Assembly: GCA_015661985.1 (NCBI GenBank)
Contig: DQVB01000177.1
Span: 1-13,253, forward strand
Origin: Planctomycetota bacterium
GTDB taxonomy: Bacteria; Planctomycetota; Planctomycetia; Pirellulales; Thermoguttaceae
Direction of reading: 5' to 3'
Length of the DNA stretch: 13,253 bases
The notes under the pieces are model-generated. The model saw only the letters and a program-made list of their open reading frames with translations. It was not told the DNA's origin and ran no database searches. Shown one piece after another: positions 6,524 to 13,253 of this stretch; within the stretch, counting starts at the first letter, position 1, and each line of letters opens with the position of its first letter. A program made the translations under genes and the position numbers.

Positions 6524-8473
6524 ATGCTACAAGTCAAATTGCCTGACGGAAGCGTGTTGGAGTTTTCCGGCCGTGTTCGGCCCATCGATGTGGCTCGCCG
6601 GATCAGTGCTCGCCTGGCCCAAGCCACCCTGGCTGCCAAGGTCGACGGCCAAGTGGTGGGGGCAGACGCGGTCCTTCCCGAGGATGGCCAGATCAGCCTG
6701 CGGTTGTTGACCCGCAAGGATCCGGAAGCCTTGGACGTGATGCGCCATTCGTGTGCCCACGTGATGGCTCGCGCCGTGATGCGCCTGTTTCCCGGCGTTC
6801 AACTGGCCTTCGGCCCCACGGTGGAGAACGGCTTTTACTACGATTTCCAGCTGGATCGGCCGATCAGCGAGGAGGATTTTCCGCGGATCGAGGCCGAGAT
6901 GGCTCGGATCATCACGGAGGACGAGCCCTTCGAGCAGGTTTTCCAACCGCGTGAGCAAGCGATTCAGCTGTGCCGGGACTTGGGCCAATCGCTGAAGGTG
7001 GAGCATTTGACCGAGGGGTTGGGCGACGAGCAGACCGTATCGTTCTACCGCCAAGGGGAATTCATCGACTTGTGTCGCGGGCCCCACGTGCCCAGTGCCC
7101 GGGCGATCGGCGCTTTCAAGCTGCTATCGGTAGCCGGCGCGTATTGGAAGGGGGATGCCCGGCGCCAGCAGCTGCAGCGGCTCTATGGCACAGCGTGGTT
7201 CACGCGCCAGCAGTTGGACCAGTACTTGAAGCAGCTGGAAGAGGCCAAAAAGCGGGATCACCGCGCCCTGGGCAGACGGCTGGAGCTTTTTCTGATCGAT
7301 CCCATGGTCGGTTCCGGCCTCATTCTTTGGCTTCCCAAGGGGGCTGTGGTCCGCCGCGAGTTGGAGGAGTTCTTGTACGAAGAACTTCAGCGCCGCGGCT
7401 ACCAGCTGGTCAACACGCCACACATCGGGCGGGTGGAGTTGTACGAGCGGTCGGGCCACTATCCGTACTACGCCGACAGCCAGTTCCCGCCGATCCAGAT
7501 GGCCGACGGGGACCGCTATCTGCTCAAGCCGATGAACTGCCCCCATCACATCATGATCTACAAGTCCAAGCCGCGAAGCTACCGGGATCTGCCTGTGCGG
7601 CTGGCCGAACTGGGCACGGTCTATCGCTTCGAGCAGTCCGGGGAACTGAGCGGGATGACGCGCGTCCGGGGCTTCACCCAGGACGACGCCCACATCTTCT
7701 GCACCGAGGATCAGGTGGCCGAGGAGTTTCGGGCCTGCATGGAGATGACTCAGTTCTTGTTCCGCACAGTCGGCATGGAGGACTATCGGGTGCGCCTCAG
7801 TTTCCGCGATGCGGCAAGCGACAAGTATGTGGGCAGCCCGGAAGCGTGGGAGCGAGCCGAGGCGGCGTTGGAATCGGTGTGCGACGCCATGGACCTGCCC
7901 GGAGTGGAAAAGAAGAGAGGCGAAGCGGCCTTTTACGGCCCCAAAGCCGACTTCATCGTCCGGGACTGCATTGGGCGCGAGTGGCAGCTGGGCACCGTGC
8001 AGCTGGATTACAACCTGCCCAGCCCCCGGCGGTTTGGACTGGAGTACATCGGCCCGGACAACCGGCCTCACCAGCCGGTGATGATCCACCGTGCGCCGCT
8101 CGGATCCCTGGAGCGGTTCATGGGCCTCATGATCGAGCATTTCGCCGGCGCCTTCCCGCTGTGGCTGGCCCCGGAACAGGTGCGGGTGCTGGTGGTGAGC
8201 CAGAAGTTCGAGGGCTACGGACGGCAGGTCGAAGCGCGCCTCCGTGAAGCTGGCTTGCGCGTCGCCGGCGACTACCGGCCGGAGAAGATCGGCGCCAAAA
8301 TCCGGGACGCCCAGCTAGAGTTGATCCCCTACATGCTCGTCGTCGGCCAGCGGGAAAGGGAGGCCGGGACCGTGGCCGTGCGGCATCGCCGCCAGGGCGA
8401 CCTGGGCCCGATGACCGTGGACGAGGCGCTGGCCAAACTCCAGGAGGAAATCCGTTCGAAGGCCCCCGGGTGA
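6524..8473 (+). CDS. thrS: Threonyl-tRNA synthetase
   Basis: This 649-residue class II synthetase joins threonine to tRNA-Thr in the cytoplasm (E. coli ThrS is 642). The N-terminal TGS domain (1-62, MLQVKLPDGSVLEF) is followed by the editing domain. Its HxxxH is at His75/His79 and its CxxxH at Cys184/His188 (LCRGPHVP), all present, so proofreading of Ser-tRNA-Thr should be intact. The catalytic core has motif 2 (TRVRGFTQDDAHIFC) and motif 3 (HRAPLGSLERF). The zinc ligands Cys339 (MNCPHH), His390 and His522 are in place. An anticodon-binding domain follows from about 538 (EQVRVLVV). I prefer ATG 6524 to the in-frame GTG at 6509 because the TGS domain normally starts with M-x-x-V/I-x-L-P-D-G. 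There is no obvious Shine-Dalgarno. infC-rpmI-rplT, often next to thrS, is not here. A strong intrinsic terminator follows the stop. Confidence 0.98.
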   Translation: MLQVKLPDGSVLEFSGRVRPIDVARRISARLAQATLAAKVDGQVVGADAVLPEDGQISLRLLTRKDPEALDVMRHSCAHVMARAVMRLFPGVQLAFGPTVENGFYYDFQLDRPISEEDFPRIEAEMARIITEDEPFEQVFQPREQAIQLCRDLGQSLKVEHLTEGLGDEQTVSFYRQGEFIDLCRGPHVPSARAIGAFKLLSVAGAYWKGDARRQQLQRLYGTAWFTRQQLDQYLKQLEEAKKRDHRALGRRLELFLIDPMVGSGLILWLPKGAVVRRELEEFLYEELQRRGYQLVNTPHIGRVELYERSGHYPYYADSQFPPIQMADGDRYLLKPMNCPHHIMIYKSKPRSYRDLPVRLAELGTVYRFEQSGELSGMTRVRGFTQDDAHIFCTEDQVAEEFRACMEMTQFLFRTVGMEDYRVRLSFRDAASDKYVGSPEAWERAEAALESVCDAMDLPGVEKKRGEAAFYGPKADFIVRDCIGREWQLGTVQLDYNLPSPRRFGLEYIGPDNRPHQPVMIHRAPLGSLERFMGLMIEHFAGAFPLWLAPEQVRVLVVSQKFEGYGRQVEARLREAGLRVAGDYRPEKIGAKIRDAQLELIPYMLVVGQREREAGTVAVRHRRQGDLGPMTVDEALAKLQEEIRSKAPG

Positions 8474-8477
8474 GCCT

Positions 8478-8514
8478 GACTTCTTTGAAGTCCGGCGACT
8501 TGTCGCCGCTTTTT
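8478..8514 (+). terminator. Intrinsic terminator of thrS
   Basis: Five bases after the thrS stop begins a small hairpin: GACTTC 8478-8483 with GAAGTC 8487-8492, loop TTT. It is followed at once by CGGCGA-CTTG-TCGCCG (8493-8508) and CTTTTT (8509-8514). A GC-rich stem followed directly by a T-run is the classic rho-independent form. Confidence 0.85.
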
Positions 8515-8634
8515 CCTCTCGCCGTCAAGGTCCGCTTCCGAGCGCACTTCCGCGAGGCTCTGCTTCCCGCCCCAGGGGACCTGTGTGGGCGTCGCCCGCA
8601 GACAGCCCTGCGCCGGTGCGGCGCTCGAGGCAGG

Positions 8635-8816
8635 CTCGGCCACGTGGTCAGCCGAGACAGGGTGGGACAAGGTCGCCGCCCGTGGCGGAGGGCCGGAGCA
8701 AGCGGGGTCGACCTGGCGCCTGCGCCGTTTTGCCCCCGAGATCGGTTCTTTGCGGCGACTGCCGGCCCACCGCTGAGACCGTTTGCTTGTCCCACCCTGC
8801 GAGTCCAGCCGGACTC
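8635..8816. other. Highly structured spacer element: nested stem-loop with flanking hairpins
   Basis: Between the convergent thrS and S41 genes, a segment folds as one nested structure. Helix A is CAGGGTGGGACAAG (8658-8671) with its exact complement (8786-8799), 14 bp. An internal loop of about 12 nt on the left and 11 nt on the right follows. Helix B pairs 8683-8696 with 8762-8775 (GCGG-A-GGGCCGG type, one A-A mismatch, two G-T pairs). Helix C is CGGGG 8703-8707 with CCCCG 8734-8738. An apical hairpin GGCGC/GCGCC sits at 8715-8726. An alternative pairing, 8672-8679 with 8752-8759, would cross helix B. Separate hairpins flank it at 8635-8656 (CTCGGC/GCCGAG) and 8801-8816 (GAGTCC-AGCC-GGACTC). 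It could be a structured RNA or a MITE-like element. Strand is unknown. Confidence 0.55.
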
Positions 8817-8855
8817 ACCGGTCGAGCCCACGATTGAGGGGCAAGAATGCCCATC

Positions 8856-10142
8856 CTACGTTTCCTGCTCGAGCTGCTTCTCGAGGTACTCGATGGCCTT
8901 GGTCAGCTGGGGGTCGGCGGACAGGTCCTGCGGGTCTGAGCCCGATTGGCTTTCCGTCTTGTTCAGATCGCGGTCCATCCGCCATTGGCTCCATCGGCTC
9001 AGCGCTTCGCCTTCGACGGTCACCTCCAAGCCCGGGTCAGGGGAAACGCCCCAGTGGCCGTTTTCTTCGGCCTCTTGGGTGCGATGGATGTTTTTGCCGT
9101 TGGGGCGCCAGTAGCTGGCGGTGGTCAGTTTCAGCACGCCGTCGGGGCGTTCCAGGCGGATGATCTCCTGGACCGTTCCCTTGCCGAAACTCCTTTGGCC
9201 CACGACGGCAGCCCGCCGGTGGTCCTGGAGGCAGGCGGCCACGATCTCGCTGGCGCTGGCGCTGAGCTGGTTGATGAGCACCACCATGGGAAACTGGGGC
9301 AGAGTACCAGACTGGCTGGCATGGAAGATGCTGCGCACGCGGCCGTCGCGGTCACGCGTGGAGACGATTTGTCCGGAGGCGACGAACAGATCGCAGATTT
9401 CGATGGCCGCTTCCAACAGCCCGCCGGGGTTGTTCCTGAGATCCAGGATCAGGGCTTTCATTCCTTCCTGATCCAGCAACCGGCGGATGACCTGCTGCAG
9501 TTCGTGAGCCGTTTCTTCACTGAACGAAGAGATCCGTACGTAGGCGAGCCCCGGATGGTCTTCGAGCATGTAGTTCCAGACTCCGTTTTCGTTGCGCCTG
9601 TCACCCCACACCGTGCCGACTTTAATCACGTCGCGCACGATGCGGATGTCCACGGGCTCCTCTTCGTGGGGATGGAGCACGGTCAGGGTGACCGGATCAC
9701 CGGGCGCGCCCCGCATGCGGTCGCGGGCGTCTTCCAGGGACATGCCTTTGGTACTTTCGCCGTCGATCTTGAGGATCTTGTCGCCCGATCGCACCCCGGC
9801 GCGCTGGGCCGGCGTGTCCGGCAGCGGGCTGGCCACGGTCAATTCCCCGGTCTCGGGGTCGAGCAGGATCTCCAGGCCCACGCCACCGAATTCTTGGGTC
9901 AGGGTTTCTTCGAAGTCGCTCAGCAGTTTCGGGGGGATGTAGACGGAATAGGGGTCCAGACGGCCCATCATGCCTTCCAACGCGCCGGCAAAGAGTTCCT
10001 GTTCGCCCACAGGCTCCAGCGCCCGCTCCTGGATCTGCCGCATGGCGAACACCAGCACCTGGCCGTGGCGTGAAGCGCGGGTAGCGCAAACAAGACAGAA
10101 CAATGTCAGGGCGATCATCAGACGCAGATTGCGGCGCGGCAT
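8856..10142 (-). CDS. S41 C-terminal processing protease (CtpA-like), membrane-anchored or exported
   Basis: This 428-residue serine protease of the CtpA/Prc family cleaves proteins from their C-terminal ends outside the cytoplasm. The N-terminal basic MPRRNLR is followed by a hydrophobic segment (8-20), a signal peptide or anchor. A short helical region carries LDPYSVYIPP (62-71), the usual pre-PDZ block. The PDZ domain spans about 85-165 (GVGLEILLDPETGELTVAS, AGVRSGDKILKIDG). The S41 core follows with LILDLRNNPGG (231-241). Catalytic Ser296 lies in LSASASEI and Lys321 in SFGKGTVQ, 25 residues apart as in family members. The C-terminal 50 residues are charged. ATG 10142 is chosen over the longer frame (10184) because GGGAG at 10154-10150 lies 7 nt before it and the signal then starts normally. 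It is convergent with thrS and divergent from the 839-aa gene. Planctomycetes have several S41 paralogues, so a precise gene name is not given. Confidence 0.93.
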   Translation of the reverse strand: MPRRNLRLMIALTLFCLVCATRASRHGQVLVFAMRQIQERALEPVGEQELFAGALEGMMGRLDPYSVYIPPKLLSDFEETLTQEFGGVGLEILLDPETGELTVASPLPDTPAQRAGVRSGDKILKIDGESTKGMSLEDARDRMRGAPGDPVTLTVLHPHEEEPVDIRIVRDVIKVGTVWGDRRNENGVWNYMLEDHPGLAYVRISSFSEETAHELQQVIRRLLDQEGMKALILDLRNNPGGLLEAAIEICDLFVASGQIVSTRDRDGRVRSIFHASQSGTLPQFPMVVLINQLSASASEIVAACLQDHRRAAVVGQRSFGKGTVQEIIRLERPDGVLKLTTASYWRPNGKNIHRTQEAEENGHWGVSPDPGLEVTVEGEALSRWSQWRMDRDLNKTESQSGSDPQDLSADPQLTKAIEYLEKQLEQET

Positions 10143-10149
10143 GGCGACG

Positions 10150-10154
10150 CTCCC
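10150..10154 (-). promoter_or_regulatory. Ribosome binding site deciding the protease start
   Basis: GGGAG on the minus strand, 7 nt before the ATG at 10142, supports the 428-residue product over the 442-residue frame. Confidence 0.6.
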
Positions 10155-10294
10155 TGGGATCGAAGCAAGTGCGCGGACTAACAAAGACCTGAACAGGCGG
10201 AACCCGCTCCCAGATTCGCACCGGCCGGACGAGCCTCGGGCTCTGGGACGCCGGGACGATAGCTGCGGCCGGCACCGCGGCTACGGCAGCTTTT

Positions 10295-10324
10295 ATCTTA
10301 GCGGGTCCCGGCGCAGAAGGACAA
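10295..10324 (-). promoter_or_regulatory. Candidate promoter for the S41 protease
   Basis: On the minus strand TTGTCC (10324-10319) and TAAGAT (10300-10295) are 18 bp apart, each matching four of six consensus positions. Start near 10288 would give a leader of about 145 nt. It sits just beside the divergent plus-strand candidate. Confidence 0.3.
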
Positions 10325-10333
10325 GCGCGGAGC

Positions 10334-10362
10334 TTGACAACCGCCCTGGCCCGGGGAACAAT
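10334..10362 (+). promoter_or_regulatory. Candidate promoter for the 839-aa secreted protein gene
   Basis: A perfect TTGACA at 10334-10339 is followed after 17 bp by AACAAT (10357-10362, four of six). Predicted start near 10369 leaves a 47-nt leader with a strong ribosome site. Confidence 0.5.
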
Positions 10363-10403
10363 CGCACCACTGCCGGTCCGTGGGCAATCCCGGCGTACCA
10401 AGT

Positions 10404-10409
10404 GAGGAG
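10404..10409 (+). promoter_or_regulatory. Strong ribosome binding site of the 839-aa gene
   Basis: GAGGAG ends 6 nt before the ATG at 10416. It fixes that start rather than the in-frame upstream codon at 10380. Confidence 0.8.
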
Positions 10410-10415
10410 CCTTCG

Positions 10416-12935
10416 ATGACGCTCGGTCCGATCTTCTGGCTTTTGATTGCGGGCATCCCGCCGTCGCCTGCGCCCCAGATCAACCCGGAACCGCCTCCCA
10501 TTCTCACCCAGAACCTCAAGCAGTGGACTTTCGACGCCGGCACGGAAGGATGGGTGGCTGAACATAACTGCCGGCTGGCGGCCGGCGGCGGACTGCTGAA
10601 GGTCCGAGCAACCGGCGAAGATCCCCACATGCACGTCCGGCTGGAAGTCCCCGGCGGACGGTTGGCCGTCCAGTTCCGGGCGCGCAGCACCACCGGCCCA
10701 AATGGTTCGGTCTACTGGATGACTCGCCAATCGCCCCGGCGAGGGGAGGACAAGGCGAAACACTTTGCCCTGGACGGCGACGGCCAATGGCACGAGTACA
10801 CCGTGCCGCTGGACGTGCGGGGCACGCTCGTCGACCTGCGCCTGGATCCCGGCACGGGGCCGGGCCAGTTCGAATGCGACTGGATCCGGGTGGTGCGCTA
10901 CGAACCGCATCCGTTGGCGATCGAGCGGATCGAAGTGTTGCCGGCGGCCGTCCGTTTCACTGTGCGCAATCAGGGCAACAGGCCTTTGTCGTTCTCCGCT
11001 GCCGGGCGCACGTGGGACGCGCCGGCCGGGGAAACGGTCCTCGTCGAGCAGCCTCTGCCGCGACGCGAGCCGCTGGAAGTGGTCCGGTTGGAGTTGGCCT
11101 CTGAATCCCTGCCGGTCGTCAAGCGGACGGTGATGGTCCATCAGGAGCAAGTGGACACGCCCAGTCTGGTTCGCTCGGCCGGACCGTTTCAGCTGCGTGT
11201 GGCCCGTAACGGCACGCTGGTTCGTCTCATGCGTGGCGACCAGCTGGTGGCCATCTTCGCGCCGTTGGTGCACCGCGCTGGCCGCATCCCCAAGCTCCAA
11301 CTGGTGGAAGAAGAACCGGCGATCCGTTTCCAGGGAGATGGTGTCACCCTACGGCTCGAGGTTTCAGAGAACCTGGTCCACGTCCGGATCGACAGCCCCC
11401 AAGTGTGCGAAGGACCGGTGGTTCGCGTCTTCGGTGGCATCCAACAAGGGCTGCTGGCCGGCCTGGAGTACCTGGGTCGGGGCGAGCGTTCTTCCAGCAC
11501 GCTCGACGTGGAGACGGAGGACCATCTGCGCTTCGCCCCCGACCCGCTGAAGGTGACCATGCCCCTGGCGGCGGTGGTCACGGACCGCGCTTCAGTGGCT
11601 TTGACGTGGGACGACATGGAGCTGCAACCGGTCTTTGCCGTGCCGAATTTTTTTGATGCCGCCGAGGATCACCGCATGGCCCTTCGGGGCAGGCGGATCG
11701 AGGCCACGGTGCGACTGGCCGGGGACTCGCTGGAAGAAGCAGTCGCCTGGGCGGTGCAGCGAAAAGGGCTCCCCCCCGTGCCGCCGGCGCCCCGAACGGC
11801 CGAGGAGCAACGCAAACTCTGCCTGGCCGCCCTGCAAGGTCCGCTGAAAACGGACGAGGGTTGGGGCCATTGCGTCGAAGATCGCTGGCCCCGCCGTTGG
11901 TATGCCGATATGGCGTCGACCCTATGGCGACTGACCGGACGCGTGCCGGATCTGCCTGAATTGGTCCCCCACGGCGCGCACATCCGCAATGACACGATCT
12001 ACTTCGTGACGGGCCAGGCCGACCGGTGGTTGAAAACCCAGCGAGCCCAGGTGCGACAGCGCATCGTTCAGCAGCACCCCGACGGGTCCTATCGCTACGC
12101 CGGCCGCTACCGGCGGGGGCATTTCGAGGACACGGCCAGTGGCGTGTGCGCTCGCCCGGCAGCCATGCTCCTGGAATTCGCTTGGATCACCGGCGATGCC
12201 GAAGCCTTGGCGGCGGGCCTGCGCACCCTGGAGTACATGAAGCGGTTCCGCACACCTCGCGGGGCCCAGGTCTGGGAGGTGCCGCTCCATACGCCCGACC
12301 TGCTGGCTTCCGCCTATTTGGTGTGGGCTTACGTTCGCGGTTACCAGTTGACCGAGAAGGCCGAATACCTCCATCACGCCCGTCGCTGGGCCCTCAGCGG
12401 TGTGCCCTTTGTCTATCTGTGGGGGCGTTATCCCGTGATGCTCTACGGCACGCCTCCCGTCTACGGCGCCACCAACTGGCGCGCACCCTCCTGGTTCGGC
12501 CTCCCTGTGCAGTGGGTTGGGATCGTCTACGCCTATGCCCTGACCATGCTGGCCCCCTACGACCAAACGCTCGACTGGAACCAGCTGGCCCGAGGCATCC
12601 TGGTGGCCGGCCAGCAGATGCAATACCCCGATGGGCCGTACGCCGGGCTGCTGCCCGACTCGTTCACCCTGGCCGGACAACGGCGTCTGCCCCCGCGGAT
12701 CAACCCCTGTGCTCTGGTCAGCCTCGCCATGGCCGTCGATGGCCAAGTGAGCTTCCTGGACGTGGCCACCGACGGCAGACATCGCGTGGCCGCGCCCTTC
12801 CCGCTCCAACTGGAAAACGGCCGGGCTATCGTCGACGCCCGGGCGGGACTGCGCTACCAGCTGCTTGTGGACGGGGAAAGGATCATCGACGTCCTCTCCC
12901 AAGGCCGCGACGTGATCGAACTGGCCGGCCAGTGA
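10416..12935 (+). CDS. Large exported protein of unknown function, beta-sandwich plus alpha/alpha-toroid-like regions
   Basis: 839 residues; I do not recognise a named family. Residues 1-20 (MTLGPIFWLLIAGI) form a signal-like hydrophobic segment, then a Pro-rich linker. Residues 35-162 look like a jelly-roll carbohydrate-binding or sugar-coating module (WTFDAGTEGWVAEH ... GQWHEYTVPLD ... FECDWIRVV), the pattern of many 'D-G-x-W-x-x-Y/V' CBM-like domains. About 165-245 is a small beta domain (VRFTVRNQGNRPLSFSA, CARDB/Ig-like). About 250-440 is beta-rich and resembles the mutarotase-like sandwich of lyases and glycosidases. About 460-760 is helical with Trp/Tyr-rich turns (EDRWPRRWYADMA, HPDGSYRY, HFEDTASGVCARPAAMLLEF, HTPDLLASAYLVWAY). 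That resembles an (alpha/alpha) toroid such as those of polysaccharide lyases or six-hairpin glycosidases. A short beta tail (770-839) ends it. No catalytic pair can be assigned. A surface carbohydrate-active protein is the best guess, by inference. It is a single gene with its own promoter and ribosome site. Confidence 0.7.
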   Translation: MTLGPIFWLLIAGIPPSPAPQINPEPPPILTQNLKQWTFDAGTEGWVAEHNCRLAAGGGLLKVRATGEDPHMHVRLEVPGGRLAVQFRARSTTGPNGSVYWMTRQSPRRGEDKAKHFALDGDGQWHEYTVPLDVRGTLVDLRLDPGTGPGQFECDWIRVVRYEPHPLAIERIEVLPAAVRFTVRNQGNRPLSFSAAGRTWDAPAGETVLVEQPLPRREPLEVVRLELASESLPVVKRTVMVHQEQVDTPSLVRSAGPFQLRVARNGTLVRLMRGDQLVAIFAPLVHRAGRIPKLQLVEEEPAIRFQGDGVTLRLEVSENLVHVRIDSPQVCEGPVVRVFGGIQQGLLAGLEYLGRGERSSSTLDVETEDHLRFAPDPLKVTMPLAAVVTDRASVALTWDDMELQPVFAVPNFFDAAEDHRMALRGRRIEATVRLAGDSLEEAVAWAVQRKGLPPVPPAPRTAEEQRKLCLAALQGPLKTDEGWGHCVEDRWPRRWYADMASTLWRLTGRVPDLPELVPHGAHIRNDTIYFVTGQADRWLKTQRAQVRQRIVQQHPDGSYRYAGRYRRGHFEDTASGVCARPAAMLLEFAWITGDAEALAAGLRTLEYMKRFRTPRGAQVWEVPLHTPDLLASAYLVWAYVRGYQLTEKAEYLHHARRWALSGVPFVYLWGRYPVMLYGTPPVYGATNWRAPSWFGLPVQWVGIVYAYALTMLAPYDQTLDWNQLARGILVAGQQMQYPDGPYAGLLPDSFTLAGQRRLPPRINPCALVSLAMAVDGQVSFLDVATDGRHRVAAPFPLQLENGRAIVDARAGLRYQLLVDGERIIDVLSQGRDVIELAGQ

Positions 12936-12970
12936 CTCACCGTGCGCGGTTTCGCGACACCACTGACGAG

Positions 12971-13014
12971 AAATCCGAAGCTTGAAGCAAATCGGAATGT
13001 CCCAAATCCGAATG
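12971..13014. repeat. Three imperfect copies of AAATC(C/G)GAA(T/G)
   Basis: AAATCCGAAG at 12971-12980, AAATCGGAATG at 12989-12999 and AAATCCGAATG at 13004-13014, spaced 18 and 15 bp start to start. The surroundings are AT-richer than the neighbouring gene. Similar short ATTCGGATTT arrays are, from memory, seen in planctomycete intergenic DNA. Confidence 0.6.
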
Positions 13015-13174
13015 ACAGAAACACCGGCTGCCATCCGGCCGTTGCGGCACAGCATTCAGGGGCGCACGGGCACGTTTGGGACCGAATGGCACAGTTGACC
13101 AAGTTGAGTTGGTTGGCTGACTCGGATTGCGCGCTGGAGACGCCTCTTCGATTTCTTTCGTCCCTCACCCATCA

Positions 13175-13209
13175 GCGGGTACCGGTGGCGGCGTCGTTTC
13201 AGTACCCGC
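13175..13209. repeat. 8-bp perfect inverted repeat
   Basis: GCGGGTAC (13175-13182) pairs with GTACCCGC (13202-13209) over a 19-nt loop. There is no T-run on either side, so a terminator is not indicated. Confidence 0.45.
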
Positions 13210-13253
13210 GGTTCGATCCGGCCCCCCGCGCAAAGGCACCTCCAGCGATGCAA

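Larger units (their letters stand above)
12936..13253. other. Gene-free right end of the window
   Basis: 318 bp after the stop of the 839-aa gene. It holds the AAATC(C/G)GAA direct repeats (12971-13014), a TTGACC at 13096-13101 without a -10 partner, and a hairpin at 13175-13209. An ATG at 13249-13251 near the edge could start a plus-strand gene, but only a weak AAAGG lies upstream and no coding can be shown. No clear terminator follows 12935; only a weak GTG-CGCG/CGCG-CAC stem is seen. Confidence 0.4.

Noticed and set aside
8658..8799. Integron attC-like recombination site
   Set aside because: The conserved RYYYAAC/GTTRRRY core sites are missing, and there is no integrase or cassette.
8470..9114. 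214-codon plus-strand frame spanning the structured spacer
   Set aside because: It starts at the thrS stop, runs through the terminator and the hairpins, then antisense into the S41 gene; no domain is seen.
11922..13055. 377-codon minus-strand frame under the 839-aa gene
   Set aside because: Antisense to a gene with a signal peptide, promoter and ribosome site; it shows no family features.
13190..13235. GGTTCGATCC resembling a tRNA T-loop near the right end
   Set aside because: The flanking bases do not form a T-stem, and no acceptor, D or anticodon arms can be built around it.
1..13253. CRISPR array, toxin-antitoxin, phage or defence system
   Set aside because: I saw no regularly spaced repeats of 25-40 bp and no nuclease, helicase, reverse transcriptase, transposase or integrase coding sequence.

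Overview
This 13.3 kb, GC-rich window is an ordinary-looking chromosomal segment with seven protein genes, one of them cut by the left edge. They are loosely packed, mostly single-gene units separated by gene-free stretches of roughly 270-700 bp. The style suggests a planctomycete, perhaps Pirellulales or Thermoguttaceae-like: scattered housekeeping genes, long hairpin-rich spacers, a lipoprotein-type LpoB/COG3014 pair, a bacterial deoxyhypusine-synthase homologue and a large orphan secreted beta-sandwich/alpha-toroid protein. This lineage guess is inference from gene content and base composition; there is no rRNA or tRNA in the window to settle it.

Layout. Positions 1-461 (+) hold the C-terminal end of an NAD-dependent epimerase/SDR-like protein. 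It converges on carA (729-1856, -), the glutamine-hydrolysing small subunit of carbamoyl-phosphate synthetase; a near-perfect 24-bp-arm hairpin lies between the two. carA has a roughly 240-nt candidate leader with two strong stem-loops and a perfect TATAAT upstream. Next comes a two-gene minus-strand unit in transcription order 4421->3747 (LpoB-like lipoprotein) and 3711->2257 (COG3014-type lipoprotein), probably envelope proteins. A deoxyhypusine-synthase-like enzyme (5824->4736, -) follows upstream. It is divergent from thrS (6524-8473, +) across a 700-bp spacer.

thrS ends at a clear intrinsic terminator. Between thrS and a convergent S41 C-terminal processing protease (10142->8856, -) lies an unusual 382-bp spacer packed with stem-loops, including one nested structure of about 142 nt closed by a perfect 14-bp helix. 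The protease gene is divergent from a secreted 839-residue protein of unknown function (10416-12935, +), with candidate back-to-back promoters between them. The last 318 bp hold a short degenerate repeat and a hairpin but no gene I can support.

How the genes work together. There is no single pathway here. carA feeds pyrimidine and arginine synthesis, thrS charges tRNA-Thr, the DHS-like protein probably acts on polyamines, and the remaining genes (two lipoproteins, the S41 protease and the 839-aa protein) act in or outside the envelope. I see no mobile element gene, CRISPR array, defence system or toxin-antitoxin pair. The most unusual items are the structured 8478-8852 spacer, the altered active-site motifs of the DHS-like enzyme, the two-hairpin carA leader and the unassigned 839-aa secreted protein.
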